NCBI GenBank assembly: GCA_945957385.1
Contig: CAMFKP010000036.1
Span: forward strand, 1 to 38,731
Direction of reading: 5' to 3'
Source of the DNA: an uncultured Aeromonadaceae bacterium
Lineage (GTDB): Bacteria > Pseudomonadota > Gammaproteobacteria > Enterobacterales > Aeromonadaceae
Length of the DNA stretch: 38,731 nt
Made by a program: the position numbers and the translations under genes. Below, piece after piece: positions 14,550-22,872 of the stretch (position 1 is its first letter; each line of letters opens with the position of its first letter). A model generated the notes under the pieces. The model made no database searches, had not been told where the DNA came from, and saw nothing but the letters and a program-made list of their open reading frames with translations.

Positions 14550-14948
14550 ATGACATCGTTGCGCTCGCTATTTCGCATCAGTTCTCAAATAGGCCTGCTG
14601 GCAGCGATCTTTGTGTTGGCCGAGCTGGCGGTGAGCCGTTTTCACCTGCCGTTACCGGCCAATGTCACCGGCATGCTGGCGTTACTTGCCTTGTTGCTGC
14701 TGGGCTGGGTGCGGGTGGAGTGGTTTCGCGATGGTGCTGGCTGGCTGCTGGCCGAGATGTTGCTGTTTTTTGTGCCGGCGGTGGTGGCGGTCGTCAACTA
14801 TCCAGATTTGTTGCTGCAGCAAGGCTGGCGCATCGCCGTGGTGCTGGTGCTGAGCACCTGTGTGGTGCTGGGGGCCACGGCATTGGTGGTCGATCGGCTC
14901 TATCGGTTTGAGATTTGGCTGAGCCGCCGGAGTCGCCGTCATGCTTGA
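14550..14948 (+). CDS. LrgA/CidA-family holin-like protein
   Basis: A 132-residue inner-membrane protein with four hydrophobic segments and the family motif LPLPANVTGMLALLALLLLGWV, then LLAEMLLFFVPAVVAVVNY. LrgA/CidA proteins act with LrgB/CidB partners and were described as holin/antiholin-like modulators of murein hydrolase activity. Later work links several of them to export of fermentation end products such as pyruvate. AGGAGG precedes the ATG and the 3' end overlaps the lrgB start by 8 bp. The divergent LysR-type gene is the likely regulator. Whether it is functionally LrgA or CidA cannot be settled from sequence. Confidence 0.9.
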   Translation: MTSLRSLFRISSQIGLLAAIFVLAELAVSRFHLPLPANVTGMLALLALLLLGWVRVEWFRDGAGWLLAEMLLFFVPAVVAVVNYPDLLLQQGWRIAVVLVLSTCVVLGATALVVDRLYRFEIWLSRRSRRHA

Positions 14949-15630
14949 TCTGTTGCGCGGCCTGCTGTTCCTGTTGCTGACAGTAGTGCTCTATTACGCC
15001 AGCAAGGCCATCTACCGCCGGGTGCGTCTGGTGCCGCTGATGCCGTTGTTGCTGGCGCCGGCGCTGCTGGTGGCTGTGGTGCTGCTGGCCCATGTCTCCT
15101 ATGCCGACTACATGTCCGAATCCCATTGGTTGCTCTGGTTGCTGGGACCGGCAACCGTGGCGTTTGCGGTCCCTGTCTATGAAAACCGGCAGTTGATTAC
15201 ACGCCATTGGTTGTCGCTCTCGCTCGGGGTCACCACCTCGGTGTTTGTGGCGGTCGGCAGCACCGTCTGGCTGGCGCGCTGGCTGGCGCTGCCGGATCTG
15301 CTGCAACGCAGTCTGGCGATGCGCTCCATTACTACACCGTTTGCGGTTGAAGCGACTCGGGCGGTCGGTGGGCAAGCCGATCTGACAGCCTTGTTTGTCG
15401 TGTTGACCGGGGTGATCGGCATGGTGGTTGGCGAGACGGTCTTGACGGTGCTGATGGTGCGTAGCCGTCTTGGCCGCGGGGCTGGCTTCGGCGCTTCATC
15501 ACACGGTGCCGGTACGGCCCGGGCTTATCAGATGGGCACCACTGAGGGGGTGATTTCCAGCTTGGTGATGCTGATCGCGGGGCTGGTCACTGTGTTGCTG
15601 GCGCCCTGGTTGGGGCACCTGTTCTGGTAA
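14941..15630 (+). CDS. LrgB/CidB-family membrane protein
   Basis: A 229-residue polytopic protein with about six or seven hydrophobic segments and typical LrgB features: LAHVSYADYMSESHWLLWLLGPATVAFAVPVYEN, SITTPFAVEATRAVGG and GTARAYQMGTTEGVISSLVM. It forms a pair with the upstream LrgA/CidA-type gene, overlapping it by 8 bp. No convincing intrinsic terminator follows; a weak A-rich/T-rich hairpin lies near 15679-15706. Confidence 0.93.
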   Translation: MLDLLRGLLFLLLTVVLYYASKAIYRRVRLVPLMPLLLAPALLVAVVLLAHVSYADYMSESHWLLWLLGPATVAFAVPVYENRQLITRHWLSLSLGVTTSVFVAVGSTVWLARWLALPDLLQRSLAMRSITTPFAVEATRAVGGQADLTALFVVLTGVIGMVVGETVLTVLMVRSRLGRGAGFGASSHGAGTARAYQMGTTEGVISSLVMLIAGLVTVLLAPWLGHLFW

Positions 15631-15710
15631 GCCACTTGCTGTCAGGGCATTGTGACCAGAAGATGAACAAAGTGGCGAAAAAAATGGCGAAAAGCCGCGG
15701 TTTTTCCTCT

Positions 15711-15759
15711 TTGCTGTACGCCGATAAGCCCTATAATGCGCGCCATGGGGTGTGACCCC
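15711..15759 (+). promoter_or_regulatory. Promoter of the M14 carboxypeptidase gene
   Basis: A perfect TATAAT (15732-15737) is preceded by TTGCTG (15711-15716) at a short 15-bp spacing. A small hairpin (GGGGT-GTG-ACCCC, 15747-15759) lies at the expected transcript start. The rest of the 168-bp gap after lrgB shows no gene. Confidence 0.55.
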
Positions 15760-15798
15760 GATCTCCTTTGTGACGCATCCAGCCGTTGAGGTTTTCAC

Positions 15799-17427
15799 AT
15801 GAGCATTTGCTGCGGACGCCTGGTCGGCGCCCTGTTGCTGTCGCTGCCACTCTGGGCGCAGGCGGCCTTACCCCTGACGCCGTTCGAGCAGGCGCCTACT
15901 CGTCCCTTACCGCACTCCACGCAAATTTCCAGCTACCTGCACCTGCTGGCGCATCAGTCACGGCTGGCGACCGTCGCGGCGTTAGGCACTTCCGCGGGGG
16001 GGCGCCCGGTGGAGGCGTTACTGGTCTCGGAAGATCCGGCGTTCCTGCAAAGTGGCAAGCCGGAGGGTGATCGTCTGACAGTCATGCTGCTCGGCTCACA
16101 GCATGGCAATGAACCCTCTGGCACCGAAGTGCTGCAGATCATTGCGCGGCGTGTGCTGGATGGTGAGCTGACACCGCTGTTGCAGAAAATGAACTTTGTC
16201 ATCGTTGCCCTGGCCAATCCGGATGGACGCGATCTGAATCGGCGGCTGAATGCCAAGGATGAAAATCCGAACCTGGATTTCATTGCCGTGGAATCGCCGG
16301 AAACACGGATTTATATCGATGCACTGGCACGTTTCCAGCCAGATGTGGTGATGGATCTGCATGAAACCTGGAATGACAAATGGCCAATGACGCCCCGCGA
16401 AGGGTTCCTGACCACCACGGATGCCCAGTTTGAGGTGGGTAACAACCCGAACCTGGATGCGCAATTGAGTCAGTATGCCAATCATGCGTTTTTACCGGCG
16501 CTGATCGAAGCCGTGCAGGCGCAGGGGATTCCATCGCAACGGTATAACGAAATCTATTCGCTGCACGATCCGGTGCGTCGCGGTGGACTCAGTCTGTCGA
16601 ACTTCCGTAATTACGCCGCGATGCAAGGTTCGTTGACCGTGTTGTTCGAGAACCGTCATGACGGTGCGGGAACATTCCCGACGCCGGAGAACATTGCCGA
16701 GCGAGTGCGCAAACAGCGGATCAGTGTCGAAGAGGCGCTGGCGCTGGTGGCGCGCGATGACAGCCAGATCCGCCACTTGAGTCGAGAAGCGCGTTTCCGT
16801 TGGCGTGGTGTCGAAGGCGATGACAAGTTCGTGATGCAGTATGCGTTTGCGCCGAACCCGACAGAGCCAACCACGGCGGTGACGTTGGCGGACCGAACCG
16901 GTAAACGGGTGGTGAAAACTTTCCGTCGCGAGGACTATGTGGCGTTGCAGGGGACTGGGGCCATTCCTGAAGGTTATGTGATTCGGGCGCAGACTAACCG
17001 CTTCCGGGAGTGGTTGGATCGTCATCACATCGATTATCAGGTGGTGAGTCAGCCGGAGAAGGTTGAGTTAACCCAGCAGCGTGTGGCCAGCATGAAGATC
17101 GGCGCGCAAACCAAGCCGGGTACCCGTGACTGGCTGGATGTCACGCTGGACGAAAAGGTGGTGCAGACGAATTTACAGCCTGGCGACTTGCTGATTTCCA
17201 CTGAACAGCCACAAGGGGCGCTGATCTCCATCATGCTGGATCCACGCTCGGCCAACAGTCTGTATCAGGAGCCGACGTGGCGCGCCCTGCTGATGAGCAA
17301 CCCACTGCCGACGGCCCCTCTGCTGGCCGATTCTGCCGATTTGGCCAAGCGCGAGGCCGCTAAAGGCAACAAGGCTAGGCTGGCTAAAGACAACAAAGCG
17401 GCCAAGCCGAGCCAACCGGCGGGTTAG
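15799..17427 (+). CDS. Secreted M14-family zinc carboxypeptidase
   Basis: A 542-residue precursor with signal peptide to about Ala23 (LLLSLPLWAQAA). The catalytic domain has the zinc ligands HGNE (His102, Glu105) and His188 (MDLHET), the substrate-binding NPDGRDLNRR (140-149), and a probable catalytic glutamate at Glu284 (VLFENRHDG). M14 enzymes of this type trim C-terminal residues from peptides or cell-wall peptides, or deacylate amino-acid derivatives. The long C-terminal part (about 330-500) is of unknown fold, and the last 30 residues are a Lys/Ala-rich tail with imperfect repeats (KGNKARLAKDNKAAK). TTGAGG precedes the ATG by 7 bases. It is monocistronic, ending at a hairpin shared with yebG. 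Confidence 0.87.
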   Translation: MSICCGRLVGALLLSLPLWAQAALPLTPFEQAPTRPLPHSTQISSYLHLLAHQSRLATVAALGTSAGGRPVEALLVSEDPAFLQSGKPEGDRLTVMLLGSQHGNEPSGTEVLQIIARRVLDGELTPLLQKMNFVIVALANPDGRDLNRRLNAKDENPNLDFIAVESPETRIYIDALARFQPDVVMDLHETWNDKWPMTPREGFLTTTDAQFEVGNNPNLDAQLSQYANHAFLPALIEAVQAQGIPSQRYNEIYSLHDPVRRGGLSLSNFRNYAAMQGSLTVLFENRHDGAGTFPTPENIAERVRKQRISVEEALALVARDDSQIRHLSREARFRWRGVEGDDKFVMQYAFAPNPTEPTTAVTLADRTGKRVVKTFRREDYVALQGTGAIPEGYVIRAQTNRFREWLDRHHIDYQVVSQPEKVELTQQRVASMKIGAQTKPGTRDWLDVTLDEKVVQTNLQPGDLLISTEQPQGALISIMLDPRSANSLYQEPTWRALLMSNPLPTAPLLADSADLAKREAAKGNKARLAKDNKAAKPSQPAG

Positions 17428-17449
17428 CGGCTGATCAGGTGACAATACG

Positions 17450-17475
17450 CAAAGGGCGCCAAGTGGCGCTCTTTG
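17450..17475. terminator. Bidirectional hairpin between carboxypeptidase gene and yebG
   Basis: An 11-bp stem with one G-T wobble (CAAAGGGCGCC, loop AAGT, GGCGCTCTTTG) lies between two convergent genes. T-rich sequence follows on the plus strand (CTTTGTGTTGG). It is well placed to stop transcription from both sides. Confidence 0.7.
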
Positions 17476-17494
17476 TGTTGGTGGGTTCCAGGCG

Positions 17495-17797
17495 TCAGGC
17501 CGCGTCGCTCTCGCCTGCCGTTTCTGTTGCGGGTGTATTGCCGCGCTTACGTGCCGGTTCGGCTTCCGCTTTGCCACCGCGCAGCAGGGTCTGTAACTGA
17601 TCTTTTTCCCGAGCCAGAAACAGTGCCAACTCCTCGCACTGTGACTCGGCCAGTGTGACCGGACTACGTTGCAGCAGGGCGGCCAGTTCATCAGCCAGAT
17701 CCAGCATGCGATCGTAGGCATCGGCCTCTTTCTTGCTGACAAATGTCATTTTTTCCTCGCCATTACGCACCACGACATATTTGATCTCGACGGCCAT
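17495..17797 (-). CDS. yebG: DNA-damage-inducible protein YebG
   Basis: A 100-residue protein that begins MAVEIKYVVVRNGEEKMTFVSKKEADAYDRMLD, the conserved YebG start. A helical middle section and a low-complexity basic/Ala-Thr tail follow. YebG is an SOS-induced protein of gammaproteobacteria whose biochemical role is not established. AGGAAG lies 7 bases before the ATG. A near-consensus LexA box overlaps the promoter directly upstream, which both supports the assignment and indicates LexA repression. Confidence 0.95.
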   Translation of the reverse strand: MAVEIKYVVVRNGEEKMTFVSKKEADAYDRMLDLADELAALLQRSPVTLAESQCEELALFLAREKDQLQTLLRGGKAEAEPARKRGNTPATETAGESDAA

Positions 17798-17808
17798 TGC
17801 TTTGCTTC

Positions 17809-17824
17809 CTGTATAAACATACAG
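17809..17824 (-). promoter_or_regulatory. LexA (SOS) box of yebG
   Basis: On the minus strand CTGTATGTTTATACAG matches the CTGTATATATATACAG consensus at all but two central positions and keeps CTGT-N8-ACAG. TATAAA, a likely -10, lies immediately upstream, so bound LexA would cover the promoter. The box is 11 bp before the yebG ATG. Confidence 0.92.
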
Positions 17825-17966
17825 GATTTATATCCTATCTGCGCTGCTTTGGCCAGTACTGATGATGACAACGTGAGTGTGGTGTCGAATCCGGTCTGTT
17901 TCTTGCTTTGTATTATTTCGTAACTGGCACCACTGACGGTGTTGGCGTCGTGAACAAGGAGGTTCA

Positions 17967-18650
17967 GTGACACAGGGCGACTGGAGTGCGGTTTGGGTAA
18001 CGCTAAAGCTGGCGAGCCTGGTAACCCTGATTCTATTGCTGTTGGCGATTCCGCTGGCATGGTGGCTGGTGCATAACCGGAGTCGGCATAGTGTCTGGAT
18101 CCGAGCTCTGCTGATGTTGCCGATGGTGTTGCCACCGACCGTGATGGGGTTTTATCTGTTGTTGTTGATGGGACCCCAGGGCCCGCTGGGGCGTCTGATG
18201 ACGGCGCTCGGATTGGGGACCTTGCCGTTTACCTTTGCCGGCATTGTGGTCGCCGGTGTGTTGCATTCGTTGCCTTTCGTCATCCAGCCATTGCAAGACA
18301 CGTTTGCTGCGATTGGCCGGCGGCCACTTGAGGTCGCCGCAACCCTGCGCGCCAGCCCGTTGGATACCTTCTGCAGTGTGGTGTTGCCGCTATCCCGGCG
18401 TGGCATCCTGACGGCAGCCGTGTTGGGCTTTTGTCACGCCGTTGGCGAGTTTGGTGTTGTGTTGATGATTGGGGGCAATATTCCTGGTGAGACGCGGGTT
18501 CTCTCCATCCAGATCTACAACCATGTCGAGGCGCTGGAGTATATGGACGCCCACCGCTTGGCGGCGGGCATGCTGGTGTTTTCATTTATTGCGCTGCTGC
18601 TGCTGTATGCGCTGGGCTATGGTCGCGGTCAGCAGGAGCGGCATGCATGA
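17967..18650 (+). CDS. modB: Molybdate ABC transporter permease ModB
   Basis: A 227-residue permease with five to six membrane segments and hallmark ModB sequence: LPMVLPPTVMGFYLLLLMG near residue 50, PFVIQPLQDTFAAIGRRPLEVAATL and the EAA-type loop, then GFCHAVGEFGVVLMIGGNIPGETR. It forms the membrane channel for molybdate (or tungstate) with ModC. The start is a GTG at 17967 with AAGGAGG 4 bases upstream. modA, normally the first gene of the set, is absent: only 142 bp separate this gene from the yebG LexA box, and that gap holds no recognisable remnant. The modC ATG overlaps its stop by 4 bp. Confidence 0.94.
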   Translation: MTQGDWSAVWVTLKLASLVTLILLLLAIPLAWWLVHNRSRHSVWIRALLMLPMVLPPTVMGFYLLLLMGPQGPLGRLMTALGLGTLPFTFAGIVVAGVLHSLPFVIQPLQDTFAAIGRRPLEVAATLRASPLDTFCSVVLPLSRRGILTAAVLGFCHAVGEFGVVLMIGGNIPGETRVLSIQIYNHVEALEYMDAHRLAAGMLVFSFIALLLLYALGYGRGQQERHA

Positions 18651-19720
18651 GCATTGAACTCTGTTTGCAGCGACATTTGAGTGATTTTTCTCTGGATGTC
18701 AGTTTGACACTGCCGGCACGCGGTGTGTCGGCACTGTTTGGCCCCTCCGGCTCGGGCAAAACCACGGTGTTACGTGCTCTGGCAGGGCTGGAGCGCCTGC
18801 CGGCGAGTCGGGTCGTGATCGCTGGCATGGTCTGGCAGGATGAGGCGCAAGGGATTTTCGTGCCTCCGCACCGCCGTGCTCTGGGCTATGTGTTTCAGGA
18901 AGCCAGCCTGTTTTCCCATCTGGATGTGCTTGGCAATCTGACATTTGGCATGCGCCGTGCCGGTGTTGCCGATCCGGCCTTGCTCAACGAGACGACGGGC
19001 TTGTTGGGAATTGACGGCCTGCTGAAGCGGATGCCGGATCAACTCTCTGGTGGTGAGCGCCAGCGCGTCGCTGTGGCGCGCGCCCTGTTGACCCGCCCAC
19101 AGCTGTTGTTGATGGATGAGCCGCTTAGCGCACTGGATCTGAAGCGCAAGCAGGAGATTCTGCCCTATCTGGAGCGACTGCATGAGGAGCTGGCGATCCC
19201 GGTGGTCTATGTCAGTCACGCGCCCGATGAGGTGGCGCGGCTGGCCGATCATCTGGTGCTGCTGGAGCGAGGGCGTGTCGTCGCCAGTGGGCCGCTACAA
19301 CAGACGCTGGCGCGCACCGATTTACCTCCGGCTTTTGCCGATGATGCTGGTGTCGTGATCGCCGGACAGTTACAGGCACAAGAGCCGGATGGCCTGATGC
19401 GGTTAGCGTTTGCCGGCGGCGTGTTACTGGTGCCGACCCGCGCCTATCCGGTGGGGCAAAGCTTGCGTTGTCGCATCCATGCCCGCGATGTCAGCCTGTC
19501 GTTGCAGGAACCCCATTGCAGCAGCATCCTCAATCGCCTACCCGCCGTGGTTGAGGCCGTCAGCGAAGGGGCGGCGGCCGGTCACCTGCTGGTACGGGTC
19601 CGTTGTGGCGAGACGCCGATACTGGCGCGCATTACCGAGCGGTCACGACGGCAGTTGGCGATTGAGCCGGGCTTGGCGGTATGGGTGCAAATCAAGGGGG
19701 TGGCGTTGCTGGATGGTTGA
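18647..19720 (+). CDS. modC: Molybdate ABC transporter ATPase ModC
   Basis: A 357-residue ATPase: Walker A GPSGSGKTT (32-40), signature LSGGERQR (133-140), Walker B LLLMDEPLSALD (153-164). A C-terminal Mop/TOBE domain (about 290-355, SSILNRLPAVVEAVSEG) binds molybdate and distinguishes ModC from other importer ATPases. Coupled to modB by a 4-bp overlap. No terminator is evident before the convergent SirB2 gene 40 bp on. Confidence 0.95.
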   Translation: MSIELCLQRHLSDFSLDVSLTLPARGVSALFGPSGSGKTTVLRALAGLERLPASRVVIAGMVWQDEAQGIFVPPHRRALGYVFQEASLFSHLDVLGNLTFGMRRAGVADPALLNETTGLLGIDGLLKRMPDQLSGGERQRVAVARALLTRPQLLLMDEPLSALDLKRKQEILPYLERLHEELAIPVVYVSHAPDEVARLADHLVLLERGRVVASGPLQQTLARTDLPPAFADDAGVVIAGQLQAQEPDGLMRLAFAGGVLLVPTRAYPVGQSLRCRIHARDVSLSLQEPHCSSILNRLPAVVEAVSEGAAAGHLLVRVRCGETPILARITERSRRQLAIEPGLAVWVQIKGVALLDG

Positions 19721-19760
19721 GGCAGCGAGCCACGCCGGCCGACCCGAGGCGAGCGGCGTA

Positions 19761-20141
19761 TCAAACCAGCAACGGGTTCTTACTGATGGCGACGGCGACG
19801 ATATAGGCCAATGTCAGCAAGGCCAGCACACCCGCCAACAGTTTCTGACGACGGGTACGGCCACGCTTGATGGCGATGGTGCCGAGCAGTATGTAGACGA
19901 TCAAACCACACACTTTGGCGGTCAGCACAGCACTGTTGACGAAAGGGTAACGGCCGGCCATGGCTGCCAGGACAATGGCACTGGTCAATAACAGGGTATC
20001 GTTGAGATGGGGAAGAATGCGCACCCACCGCTGCTGCAGGCGAGGGGCCGCAGCCAGGGCCAAACGCCAGCGCCAGCAGAAGAAGCCTGCTGTCACGCTG
20101 ACTGTCAGGATATGGATGGTTTTGAACAGCAAGTAGAGCAT
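19761..20141 (-). CDS. SirB2-family small membrane protein
   Basis: A 126-residue protein with four hydrophobic helices, starting MLYLLFKTIHILTVSVTAGFFCWRWRLALA and ending with a short tail. This matches the SirB family of uncharacterised inner-membrane proteins. Its ATG shares one base with the kefB stop codon (TAATG), so it is translationally coupled to the potassium-efflux genes. The name comes from a Salmonella locus once linked to invasion-gene regulation; a molecular function is not known. The tight kefG-kefB-sirB2 coupling suggests a link to ion homeostasis, but that is only context. Confidence 0.85.
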   Translation of the reverse strand: MLYLLFKTIHILTVSVTAGFFCWRWRLALAAAPRLQQRWVRILPHLNDTLLLTSAIVLAAMAGRYPFVNSAVLTAKVCGLIVYILLGTIAIKRGRTRRQKLLAGVLALLTLAYIVAVAISKNPLLV

Positions 20142-22060
20142 TATTTTTCCCCTCGGGTCGGTGTATCGCGAATTTGGGACGCGAAGAACGGCCGCGGCGG
20201 TTCTTCTTCGGGATTTTCGTTACCCTCGTCGGGCTCGATTTTGTTCTCCCAAGCCGACATCAATTCATTGCGCTTGTCGTCCTGATTGGCCTTGAGCATC
20301 TCGGCGAGGATATGCCGGTACTGGACACTCTTGGTGATGTACATGCTCTCGTCATCGAGAAAAGCGGTCTGTTCACGCAACAGTTTCTCATCATGCAGCT
20401 TGAAGGTTTGACCGGCACGCCAGGCCTGGTTGGCGCGGATGCCCAGCTCCTTGAGGGCACAGACACCGAGATCGACAGCCGAGCCGACGGTTTCGCGATA
20501 GACCAAATCCACACCGATCTGCAACAGCTGGTGGGCATGTGGCCGATCGATGGCGCGAGCCAATAACTTGATTTGCGGGAAATGTTTTTGTGCCAGTTCG
20601 CAGACAGCCAACGACTTGGCTGGATTGCCGACCGCTACGACCAACAGTTTGGCTTGATGGGCGCCGGCAGCATAGAGCAGGTCGAGGCGGTCGGCATCGC
20701 CATAAAACACCTTGTAGCCATATTTACGCAGTACCTCGATATGGCCGGCATCGTTATCGAGAATCGTGGTGCCAATGCCATGGGCATGCAGCAAGCGGCC
20801 AACAATCTGACCAAAACGACCAAAACCGACGATGACGACAGGGTTGTCTTGTTCATCGATCTTGTCGGCTTCACGCTCCTCTTCCTTGGCGCTGACGCGG
20901 GTCTGAACCAGACGCTGGTTGATAATCAGCAAAACCGGGGTTAGCGCCATCGACAGGGCGACGACCAGCGTCAGCAACGCAACCATCTGCGCATCAAACA
21001 GTTGCCCCTTGTAGGCCAGCGTCAACAGGACAAAGGCAAACTCGCTGCCCTGGGCCAGAGCCAGCGCAAAAGTCCAACGGTGCGAGGCGTGCATGCGCGC
21101 GACCCCGCCGAGGCCGTGCAACACCAGCAGTTTTACCAGTGTCAATAGCAGCATCAGACCGAGCACCAGACCGGGTTGCTGGGTGAGTAACGTGAAGTTG
21201 ATGCCGGCGCCGACCGAGATAAAAAACAGGCCCAGCAACAGCCCCTTGAACGGCTCGATGTTGGCTTCCAGTTCATGCCGGTATTCGCTCTCGGCCAACA
21301 CCACACCGGCGAGGAAGGTTCCGAGGGCTGGGGAGAGGCCGACATGCTCCATCGCCAGGGCGATCAGGATGACCAGTAACAACGCGGCGGCGACAAAGAT
21401 TTCGCGCAGTCCGGATTGGGCGATAAAACGGAACACCGGGCGCATCAGATAATGGCCACCCAGAATAATCGCGCAGATTACTGCCGCGATCAGCAAGCCG
21501 TCTTGCCAGCCGCCCAGACTGGGGCCGGCTGCAGCGGCATCACCCATCGGGGCCAGTAACGGGATCAGCGCCAGCATCGGAATGACGGCAATATCCTGCA
21601 ACAGCAACACGGCAAAACTGGCCTGGCCGGATTCTGTTTTCAGCAACCGGCGTTCGGTCAGGCTTTGCAGCACTATGGCCGTCGACGATAGCGCGAGAAT
21701 CATGCCGGCCGTCAGCGCCTGTTGCCAGCTCAGGCCAAACACCAGACCAGCAATCGCCAGCGCGACCGTTGTCAGGGTCACCTGGCTAACGCCTAATCCG
21801 ACTATCGGCCCCTTGAGCTGCCACAGTAGTGCCGGCTTCAATTCCAGGCCGATCAGAAACAGCATCAGCACGACACCAAACTCGGCAACATGCATGACAT
21901 CCTCGGTCTTGCCGACGACATTCAGCAGGTAGGGGCCAATGATGATGCCGGCTATCAGATAGCCAAGCACGGAACCGAGGCCAAGGCGTTTGGCGATCGG
22001 TACCGAGACCACTGCCGCGGTCAGAAAAATAAAGGCATCGACCAGCAGGTTATCGCTCAC
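20141..22060 (-). CDS. kefB: Glutathione-gated potassium/proton antiporter KefB/KefC type
   Basis: A 639-residue cation:proton antiporter-2 family protein. Residues 1-385 are a 12-13-helix transporter; HELEANIEPFKGLLLGLFFI (262-281) corresponds to the regulatory loop of KefB/KefC. From about residue 405 there is a KTN/RCK domain (VVIVGFGRFG, glycines 412-417) that binds nucleotide and glutathione. The tail is acidic. KefB/C lose K+ and acidify the cytoplasm when glutathione adducts form with electrophiles, protecting the cell. The ancillary reductase gene kefG overlaps its start by 4 bp, which favours KefB over KefC. Confidence 0.93.
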   Translation of the reverse strand: MSDNLLVDAFIFLTAAVVSVPIAKRLGLGSVLGYLIAGIIIGPYLLNVVGKTEDVMHVAEFGVVLMLFLIGLELKPALLWQLKGPIVGLGVSQVTLTTVALAIAGLVFGLSWQQALTAGMILALSSTAIVLQSLTERRLLKTESGQASFAVLLLQDIAVIPMLALIPLLAPMGDAAAAGPSLGGWQDGLLIAAVICAIILGGHYLMRPVFRFIAQSGLREIFVAAALLLVILIALAMEHVGLSPALGTFLAGVVLAESEYRHELEANIEPFKGLLLGLFFISVGAGINFTLLTQQPGLVLGLMLLLTLVKLLVLHGLGGVARMHASHRWTFALALAQGSEFAFVLLTLAYKGQLFDAQMVALLTLVVALSMALTPVLLIINQRLVQTRVSAKEEEREADKIDEQDNPVVIVGFGRFGQIVGRLLHAHGIGTTILDNDAGHIEVLRKYGYKVFYGDADRLDLLYAAGAHQAKLLVVAVGNPAKSLAVCELAQKHFPQIKLLARAIDRPHAHQLLQIGVDLVYRETVGSAVDLGVCALKELGIRANQAWRAGQTFKLHDEKLLREQTAFLDDESMYITKSVQYRHILAEMLKANQDDKRNELMSAWENKIEPDEGNENPEEEPPRPFFASQIRDTPTRGEK

Positions 22061-22656
22061 GGTAGCTCCTCCAGCAGGTCGGTCAGATAGGTGGCGCGCT
22101 GCAGTGCATCTGGCGAGAGTGTTTCGTCACGTAACGCGATCAGCAGACGGCGATACTCCTGGGCGGTATCCCGCAATAGCCGTGCGTCCTGAATCGTATG
22201 GTAGGAGTAGAGCACAAACGGCGGCAGGTAACGCATGCCACATAGCCAGGCAGTCTGACGAAATGGCAGCAAATATTCGATCACCGCACGCCGGTTATGG
22301 CCTTGCGAGGTATAGGACTCTTGACTGCCCCCGGTTGTAATGGCTGACAACAGCTGCTTGTCCCTCAGGGCATGTCCCTCCGGGCCGAACGCAAACCCAT
22401 ATTCCAGCACCTGATCCATCCACTCCTTGATGATGGCCGGACTGGAGTACCAGTACAGAGGATGTTGAAAAATGATGATGTCATGTTCTAACAGCAGCTG
22501 CTGCTCGTGGGCCACATCAATGAACATATTGGGGTAGCGCTGATACAGGTCATGAACATGAATGCCTTCAACTTTACGCAACGCCTGCAGCAGTGCCTTG
22601 TTGGCGTGGGAGCGGTGATAGCCCGGATGGGCAAACAGGATCAGTATTTTCTTCAT
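22057..22656 (-). CDS. kefG: KefG-like NAD(P)H oxidoreductase ancillary subunit
   Basis: A 199-residue flavodoxin-fold protein of the NQO/KefF/KefG family: MKKILILFAHPGYHRSHANKALL (flavin-binding start), IIFQHPLYWYSSPAIIKEWMDQVLEYGFAFG and TTGGSQESYTSQGHNR. In E. coli KefG is needed for full activity of KefB, binding at the membrane side of its regulatory domain. The ATG has no ideal ribosome binding site (GCGGAG lies 13 bases away). It is divergent from ptrB across 216 bp that contain no gene. Confidence 0.9.
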   Translation of the reverse strand: MKKILILFAHPGYHRSHANKALLQALRKVEGIHVHDLYQRYPNMFIDVAHEQQLLLEHDIIIFQHPLYWYSSPAIIKEWMDQVLEYGFAFGPEGHALRDKQLLSAITTGGSQESYTSQGHNRRAVIEYLLPFRQTAWLCGMRYLPPFVLYSYHTIQDARLLRDTAQEYRRLLIALRDETLSPDALQRATYLTDLLEELP

Positions 22657-22872
22657 GCTGGTCTTGGTGCTCCGCTAATGGCTGCCAGATAGGACGGGAG
22701 GCGGCAAATATGATCCCTGTCTTCCCGGATAGCCAGTAAATTGTGACGTAAATCAGGAATCAGGCCAAGTGGCCAAGGTGTCTCTGGCGATGGAGATCAG
22801 ATGTGCTTGTGATGCGGGACGAGTTAGCGCTCCCCTGTTAGCATGGTGGCATCGATACAGAGGAGAACCCTG

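Noticed and set aside
22742..22757. CRP-like site TGTGACGTAAATCAGG between kefG and ptrB
   Set aside because: Only the first half (TGTGA) matches; the second half departs from TCACA, and no promoter is placed around it.
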